Below the pieces are notes generated by a model, which saw nothing but the letters and a program-made list of their open reading frames with translations, was not told where the DNA came from and ran no database searches. Shown one piece after another: positions 59,342-64,000 of a stretch of DNA of 64,000 bases (positions are counted from its first letter, which is position 1; each line of letters opens with the position of its first letter). The translations under genes were made by a program, and so were the position numbers. Source of the stretch: Streptomyces indicus (GTDB taxonomy: Bacteria > Actinomycetota > Actinomycetes > Streptomycetales > Streptomycetaceae); assembly GCF_900100315.1 (NCBI RefSeq), contig NZ_FNFF01000009.1:248001-312000 (forward strand), in the 5' to 3' direction.

Positions 59342-60464
59342 CGTCCTTGGCGACCGCCTCGATCAGATGCCACGCGGCACCGTGGAAGCCGCCCGCGACA
59401 TAGCGGTCGGCTTCCCCGGTGAGGCGGTCGATGCCCTCGGCGAGATCGCGGTCGGAGGTCTCGACCAGGCCGTCCGTGAAGAGCATCAGGACGTCACCGG
59501 GCCGCAGCGAGCCCTTCACCGGGTCGAACTGCGCACCGTCGTACACCCCGAGCAGCGGACCCTCGGCGTTCTTCTCCTCCCAGCGGCCCGACCCCGCGTG
59601 CAGCTGGAGGGCGGGCGGATGGCCCGCGGAGAGCAGCTCGTAGTCGCCCGACTCGAGGTCGAGGGCGAGGTGGATCGAGGTCGCGAAGCCCTCGTCCCAG
59701 TCCTGGCGCAGCAGATAGCCGTTGGCCGCCGGCAGGAACTCGTGCGGCGGCAGCGAGCCGAGCAGACCGCCGAAGGCGCCGGACAGGAGCAGCGCGCGCG
59801 AGGCCGCGCCCATGCCCTTGCCGGAGACGTCGGTGAGGACGACCTCCAGGGTGCGGCCGCCGTTCGTACGGGCCGCGCAGACGAAGTCGCCGGAGAAGGA
59901 CTGGCCGCCCGCGGGCCGCAGCGCCATCTCGCGGTGCCAGCCGGCCGGCAGCGTGGGCAGCTTGCTCTGCACCCGGATGCGTTCGCGCAGGTCGAAGAGC
60001 ATCGTGCCGCCGCGCCGCCACGGCACACCGACCCTGCTGCGGAACTGGGCGATGAGCAGCCCGAAGAACCCGCAGGCCGCGACCACGAGCACGATGCCGG
60101 GCGTGACCGTCGCCGGACTCTCGTGGTACGGCCCGAGCACCACCGACTCGACGATCAGGGCGGCCGCGGCGGCCGCGTAGAGACCGAGCAGGCTCGCGGG
60201 CCGGAGCAGCAGCCCGCCCGCGACGATCGGCAGGCAGAGCAGCGCGGGCGAGAACCACACGGGTATCGCGAGCGTGCCCGCCGTGATCGCGGGGATCATC
60301 AGGAGCAGGCCGGCGAGCGCCACCCAGTCGGAGCCCTCGCCGCGGAAGTAGTCGACCCCGGATTTGCGCAGCCCGACGCGGGCCCGGTGCCACCGCTTGC
60401 GCATCCGGGCCGGGAACGTCTCCGCCTCCGCGCGGTCCGCGCGGGCGCGCTGTGCACCGGTCAT
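59298..60464 (-). CDS. SpoIIE-type PP2C protein phosphatase, membrane-bound
   Basis: The 388-aa protein has four or five N-terminal helices (about 48-138) and a C-terminal SpoIIE/RsbU phosphatase domain (about 165-388). Metal-binding motifs include SGDFVCAART, VVLTDVSGKGMGAA, LSAGHPPAL, LFTDGLVE and the last DDRALLLL. Such enzymes dephosphorylate anti-anti-sigma factors in Streptomyces stress or development pathways; the target is unknown. The gene reads toward the antiporter and overlaps its last 44 bases. Confidence 0.9.
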   Translation of the reverse strand: MTGAQRARADRAEAETFPARMRKRWHRARVGLRKSGVDYFRGEGSDWVALAGLLLMIPAITAGTLAIPVWFSPALLCLPIVAGGLLLRPASLLGLYAAAAAALIVESVVLGPYHESPATVTPGIVLVVAACGFFGLLIAQFRSRVGVPWRRGGTMLFDLRERIRVQSKLPTLPAGWHREMALRPAGGQSFSGDFVCAARTNGGRTLEVVLTDVSGKGMGAASRALLLSGAFGGLLGSLPPHEFLPAANGYLLRQDWDEGFATSIHLALDLESGDYELLSAGHPPALQLHAGSGRWEEKNAEGPLLGVYDGAQFDPVKGSLRPGDVLMLFTDGLVETSDRDLAEGIDRLTGEADRYVAGGFHGAAWHLIEAVAKDVNDDRALLLLCREA

Positions 60465-60708
60465 CGTCCGTGGACCCTATCCACCCCGGGCCGCCCCGCG
60501 CACGGGAGGTCCGCCTTGTCCCCCGCACGAGCGTGGCCGGTCACACCCGGTGTGACACCGGGATCACGGCAGGTGGTCACCCGCGCACCACCGTTCACGC
60601 GCGCCCGGTTCCTCCGGATTGCGCCCGTGTACCGGGGAAGGGCGCCCCCATGCCGGATCGCGCGGAAAATACCTCGCCCGTCTCGCGGGCGGCTGATAGG
60701 CAGAGCGT

Positions 60709-61938
60709 ATGACTCTTGAGATCCGCACCCTGGACGCGAACGACTGGGACCGCTGGTTCACCCACCTGGAGACCGCCTTCGGCGGGGTCCGGTCCCCTGC
60801 GCAGGAGCGGGAGTTCGACCAGGCCGTCACCGAGACCGAGCGCTCTCTCGGCGTGTGGGACGGCGACCAGGTCGTCGGCACCGCGGGCGCCTTCTCCTTC
60901 CGTATGGCCGTCCCCGGCGGGGCGCTGGTGCCCGCGGCCGGCGTCACCATGGTCAGCGTGGCCGCCACGCACCGCCGCCGCGGCCTCCTCACCTCGATGA
61001 TGCGCCGCCAGCTCGACGACGTGCGCGCCCTCGGCGAGCCGCTCGCGGTGCTCACGGCCTCCGAGCCGGAGATCTACGGGCGCTTCGGATACGGGATCGC
61101 CACCCAGCAGCTCAGTGCGGAGATCGACAGCACACGGGCGCGGCTCGCGGTGCCGGCGGGCACGGACGCGGTACGGCTGCGGCTCGTGGACGCCGAGGAA
61201 GTGCTCGACCGCTGCGAGGAGTTGTACGCGCGGCTGGTGCCGCTGCGGCCCGGGATGCTCGCGCGGCTCGACACCTGGCGCGCGGGCATGCTCATCGATC
61301 CGGCCGAGCAGCGCGAGGGCGCCTCGCCGTTGCAGTGCCTCGTGGCCGAGCGGGAGGGCGAGCTGGTCGGGTACGCGCGCTTCCGCACCAAGCCCGAGTG
61401 GGAGCCCGCGGGGCCGCGCGGCACGGTGAAGGTGCACGACCTGGAGGCCGTGGACGCGGCCGCGCACGCCGCGCTGATGCGGCACTTCCTGTCCATGGAC
61501 CTGATGACGAAGGTCGAGCTGCGCAACCGGCCGGTGGACGACCCCTGGCAGCACCTCGTCTCCGACATCCGCCGCTGCAACCTGCGGCTGCGGGACTCGC
61601 TCCACGTGCGGCCGGTCGAGGTCGGTGCGGCGCTCGAGGCGCGGACGTACCGTACGCCGGTCGACGTGGTCTTCGAGGTGTCCGACCCCTTCTGCCCCTG
61701 GAACGAAGGGCGTTGGCGGCTCACCGGGGACAGCGTGGGCGCCTCGTGCAAGCGCACGGAGGACGCGGCGGATCTCGCCCTGTCCGTACGGGAGTTGGGG
61801 GCGGCGTATCTGGGCGGGTTCAGCCTGGTGTCGCTGGCGGCGGCGGGGCGGGTGGCCGAGCTTCGGCCCGGCGCCTTGGCACAGGCTTCTCTGGCCTTCG
61901 GGTCGGATGTGGCGCCCTGGCTCCCGTACGGGTTCTGA
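60709..61938 (+). CDS. Eis-like GNAT acetyltransferase
   Basis: The 409-aa protein has the Eis layout: an N-terminal GNAT domain with VTMVSVAATHRRRGLLTSMM (acetyl-CoA loop), a second degenerate GNAT domain and a C-terminal SCP2-like domain ending in a free Phe carboxylate (WLPYGF). YGRFGYGIATQ is typical. M. tuberculosis Eis acetylates aminoglycosides and peptides; the substrate here is unknown. It stands alone between two leftward genes. Confidence 0.9.
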   Translation: MTLEIRTLDANDWDRWFTHLETAFGGVRSPAQEREFDQAVTETERSLGVWDGDQVVGTAGAFSFRMAVPGGALVPAAGVTMVSVAATHRRRGLLTSMMRRQLDDVRALGEPLAVLTASEPEIYGRFGYGIATQQLSAEIDSTRARLAVPAGTDAVRLRLVDAEEVLDRCEELYARLVPLRPGMLARLDTWRAGMLIDPAEQREGASPLQCLVAEREGELVGYARFRTKPEWEPAGPRGTVKVHDLEAVDAAAHAALMRHFLSMDLMTKVELRNRPVDDPWQHLVSDIRRCNLRLRDSLHVRPVEVGAALEARTYRTPVDVVFEVSDPFCPWNEGRWRLTGDSVGASCKRTEDAADLALSVRELGAAYLGGFSLVSLAAAGRVAELRPGALAQASLAFGSDVAPWLPYGF

Positions 61939-61983
61939 GCAGCCCGGGCCCGGTTCAGCGGGACTGGCAGCCCAAGCGGCGGC

Positions 61984-62793
61984 TCAGCGGGACTGGCAGC
62001 CCGGGCACCAGAACAGGTTGCGGGCGGCGAGATCGGCGGTGCGGATCTCGCCGCCACAGATGTGGCAGGGCTGCAGGGCCCTGCGGTACACGTAGACCTC
62101 GCCGCCGTGGTCGTCCACGCGCGGCGGACGGCCCATCGCCTCCGGGGTGTGCTCGGGGCGCACGGTGTCGATGCGGTTGAGGCGTACGCCCTCGCGCATC
62201 AGCTCCACCAAGTCGGCCCAGATCGCGTCCCATTCGCGGCGCGTGAGGTCCTTGCCCGCGCGGTACGGGTCGATGCCGTGCCGGAAGAGGACCTCGGCGC
62301 GGTAGACGTTGCCGACGCCCGCGATGACCTTCTGGTCCATGAGCAGCGCGGCGATCGTCGTACGGGAGCGGCTGATCCGCGCCCACGCCTTGTCGGGGCC
62401 GTCCTCCGCGCGCAGCGGGTCGGGGCCGAGCCGCTCATGTATGGCCTGCTTGTCGCCGTCCGTGATGAGCGCGCAGGTCGTCGGGCCGCGCAGATCCGCG
62501 TACGCCTTGGCGTGCAGGAGCCGCAGCCGCACCGTGTCGGTGGGCGGGGGCGCGGCGGGGCCGCCGAAGTTCAGCTTGCCGAAGAGGCCGAGGTGGATGT
62601 GGATCCAGCCGAGCCGCCCGAAGCCGAGGAAGAGGTGCTTGCCGTGGGCTTCGGCGGCGGTGAGCATGCGGCCGTCGAGGAGTGCGGCGCTGTCGGAGAA
62701 CTTGCCCTGAGGGCTGGTGACACGGAGCTTGCGCCGCAGGAAGCGCTCGCTGTGGTCCTGTGCGAGGCGGTGGATCGTGTGCCCCTCAGGCAC
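61984..62793 (-). CDS. Fpg/Nei family DNA glycosylase
   Basis: The 269-aa base-excision-repair enzyme starts M-P-E-G-H-T-I-H-R; Pro2 and Glu3 are the catalytic residues after Met removal. The H2TH helix region (LLMDQKVIAGVGNVYRAEVLFRHGIDP) and a C-terminal zinc finger CHICGG...CPGC complete the domains. It is closer to endonuclease VIII (Nei2-like) than to MutM because of PEGHTIHR. GTG 62793 follows AAGGAG. It lies 151 bp downstream of rpiB. Confidence 0.93.
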   Translation of the reverse strand: MPEGHTIHRLAQDHSERFLRRKLRVTSPQGKFSDSAALLDGRMLTAAEAHGKHLFLGFGRLGWIHIHLGLFGKLNFGGPAAPPPTDTVRLRLLHAKAYADLRGPTTCALITDGDKQAIHERLGPDPLRAEDGPDKAWARISRSRTTIAALLMDQKVIAGVGNVYRAEVLFRHGIDPYRAGKDLTRREWDAIWADLVELMREGVRLNRIDTVRPEHTPEAMGRPPRVDDHGGEVYVYRRALQPCHICGGEIRTADLAARNLFWCPGCQSR

Positions 62794-62822
62794 GGGGGTT
62801 CTCCTTCGGACGGGACTGCCGA

Positions 62823-62876
62823 CACAGACGCTGACGCCGGCACAGACGCTGACGCCGGCACCGACACCGACGCCGA
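62823..62876. repeat. Tandem 18-bp repeats between rpiB and the glycosylase gene
   Basis: CACAGACGCTGACGCCGG occurs twice exactly (62823, 62841), followed by a third diverged unit (62859-62876). It lies in the leader of the glycosylase gene. Confidence 0.85.
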
Positions 62877-62944
62877 CAGGACGGCGGACGCAGGCGTACG
62901 AAGACGGGCCGGCCGGAGCCGACCCGTCGTCCGTGCTGCGGGAA

Positions 62945-63430
62945 TCAGCCCTGCGGGTGGTGGGCCGGGATCGGGGGGAGTTCGCGGGTGCGCTCGTAGT
63001 CCGCGAGCATCTCGATGCGGCGGGTGTGGCGCTCCTCGCCGGAGTACGGCGTGCTGAGGAAGATCTCGACGAACTTCGTCGCCTCCTCCAGGGTGTGCAT
63101 CCGGCCGCCGATGGACACGACGTTGGCGTTGTTGTGCTCGCGGCCGAGCGCGGCGGTCTGCTCGCTCCAGGCCAGGGCGCAGCGGATGCCCTCGACCTTG
63201 TTGGCGGCGATCTGCTCACCGTTGCCGGAGCCGCCGATCACGATGCCCAGGGCGTCCGGGTCCGCGGCCGTCTTCTCGGCGGCGCGCAGGCAGAACGGCG
63301 GGTAGTCGTCCTGGGCGTCGTAGATGTGCGGACCGCAGTCCACGGGCTCGTGGCCGTGGGCCTTGAGCCACTCGACGAGGTGGTTCTTGAGTTCGTAGCC
63401 GGCATGGTCGGAGCCGAGGTACACGCGCAT
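62945..63430 (-). CDS. rpiB: Ribose-5-phosphate isomerase B
   Basis: The 161-aa enzyme interconverts ribose 5-phosphate and ribulose 5-phosphate in the pentose phosphate pathway. Motifs: VYLGSDHAGYELKN (phosphate loop), VIGGSGNGEQIAANK (the catalytic position is Ser, as in actinobacterial RpiB, where Glu replaces Cys as base) and ALAWSEQTAALGREHNNANVV. ATG 63430 is the family start; the upstream open frame is not conserved. The gene is probably in one unit with the glycosylase. Confidence 0.94.
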   Translation of the reverse strand: MRVYLGSDHAGYELKNHLVEWLKAHGHEPVDCGPHIYDAQDDYPPFCLRAAEKTAADPDALGIVIGGSGNGEQIAANKVEGIRCALAWSEQTAALGREHNNANVVSIGGRMHTLEEATKFVEIFLSTPYSGEERHTRRIEMLADYERTRELPPIPAHHPQG

Positions 63431-63594
63431 GGGTCCGAGTGTGGCACGTCGCCGAACGGGTAGTCGCGCCCGGGTGTCCACCGCGGCTCTTTTCGCAAGG
63501 TCCTTGTGCAACGATCCGGAATCGGGACTTCCGACTCTGGCGTGGGACCGCTTAAATGCGAGGGCTCGTAACCCGAGAACCTAAGGATTCACGC

Positions 63595-64000
63595 ATGACC
63601 TCGCAACCGTCCCTTGCGAAGGAAGGCGTCAAGCAGCCCCACAAGGGCGACGACGTGTCCCTCGCCGACGGCTCCGGAGGCCCTGAAGGCTCCGACGGCC
63701 TCAAGGCCGGCCTCAAGAACCGCCACCTTTCGATGATCGCGATCGGCGGTGTGATCGGCGCCGGTCTGTTCGTCGGCTCCGGCTCCGGCATCGCCGCCGC
63801 CGGACCCGCCATCCTCATCTCGTACGCGCTCGTCGGCGTGCTCGTCGTCTTCGTGATGCGCATGCTCGGCGAGATGGCCGCCGCGAACCCGTCCTCGGGC
63901 TCCTTCTCGGAGTACGCGGACCGCGCGCTCGGCCGCTGGGCCGGCTTCACCATCGGCTGGCTGTACTGGTTCTTCTGGGTCGTGGTGCTGGCCGTCGAGG
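63595..64000 (+). CDS. Amino-acid permease, APC family (N-terminal part)
   Basis: The visible 135 residues have a polar N-terminus (about 1-36), then LKNRHLSMIAIGGVIGAGLFVGSG, the first helix and substrate loop of AAT-type permeases, and VFVMRMLGEMAAANPSSGSFSEYADRALGRWAGF, which closely fits the GabP/AnsP/ProY group. It continues past the window end. ATG 63595 has AAGGA 8 nt upstream. The substrate cannot be told. Confidence 0.92.
   Translation, partial: MTSQPSLAKEGVKQPHKGDDVSLADGSGGPEGSDGLKAGLKNRHLSMIAIGGVIGAGLFVGSGSGIAAAGPAILISYALVGVLVVFVMRMLGEMAAANPSSGSFSEYADRALGRWAGFTIGWLYWFFWVVVLAVE

Overview
The window is chromosomal DNA of a Streptomyces. The base composition is very GC-rich, the codons strongly prefer G or C in the third position, and the gene order rplU-rpmA-obg, rne, rodA-pbp2-mreD-mreC-mreB-ndk-folC-valS, clpX-clpP2-clpP1-tig follows the conserved core of Streptomyces chromosomes. 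The species cannot be told from the sequence. Most of the left half is transcribed leftward.

Left to right: (1) 1-14.7 kb holds a truncated glycosyltransferase, obg, L27, L21, RNase E and two radical-SAM-associated proteins (TIGR03936 and TIGR03960 types). Between those two proteins lie a repeat-built membrane protein, a GNAT acetyltransferase and a multidomain protein with an Mrr-type nuclease and a TerD domain. (2) 14.8-26.8 kb holds a CYTH/CHAD protein, then the lateral-wall/spore-wall cluster (RodA, class B PBP, MreD, MreC, MreB), ndk, a DUF4233-like membrane protein, folC and a second MreB-type actin. (3) 26.9-34.5 kb holds a lone sensor kinase, a VKOR-family protein, valS and two tandem paralogous anchored proteins. 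(4) 34.7-39.9 kb holds clpX, clpP2, clpP1 and tig, then tRNA-Pro and tRNA-Gly. (5) 39.87-42.83 kb is a decayed integrated element bounded by 43-bp direct repeats of the tRNA-Gly 3' end. It contains a truncated integrase, a startless coding stretch, a membrane protein and a 5'-truncated methyltransferase.

(6) 42.9-47.4 kb holds a Ser/Thr kinase with a beta-propeller-like sensor, a 64-aa membrane protein and an acyltransferase. (7) 47.5-56.4 kb is an incomplete type VII secretion locus: a DUF6177-like protein, EccC, a MinD/ParA-like ATPase, EccD and a small membrane protein, with no Esx, EccB, EccE or mycosin gene in view. (8) 56.5-64 kb holds an HD phosphohydrolase, a zinc-ribbon membrane protein, a CPA2 antiporter, a SpoIIE-type phosphatase, an Eis-like acetyltransferase, an Fpg/Nei glycosylase, RpiB and the start of an amino-acid permease.

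Functionally the window covers ribosome biogenesis and RNA turnover, spore/lateral wall synthesis, and protein quality control. The accessory pieces that most reward a second look are the Mrr-TerD fusion, the repeat membrane protein, the tRNA-Gly element, the second mreB and the 23-bp tandem repeat across a start codon in the type VII locus. All identifications come from reading the sequence and from recalled family features; no database search was run.
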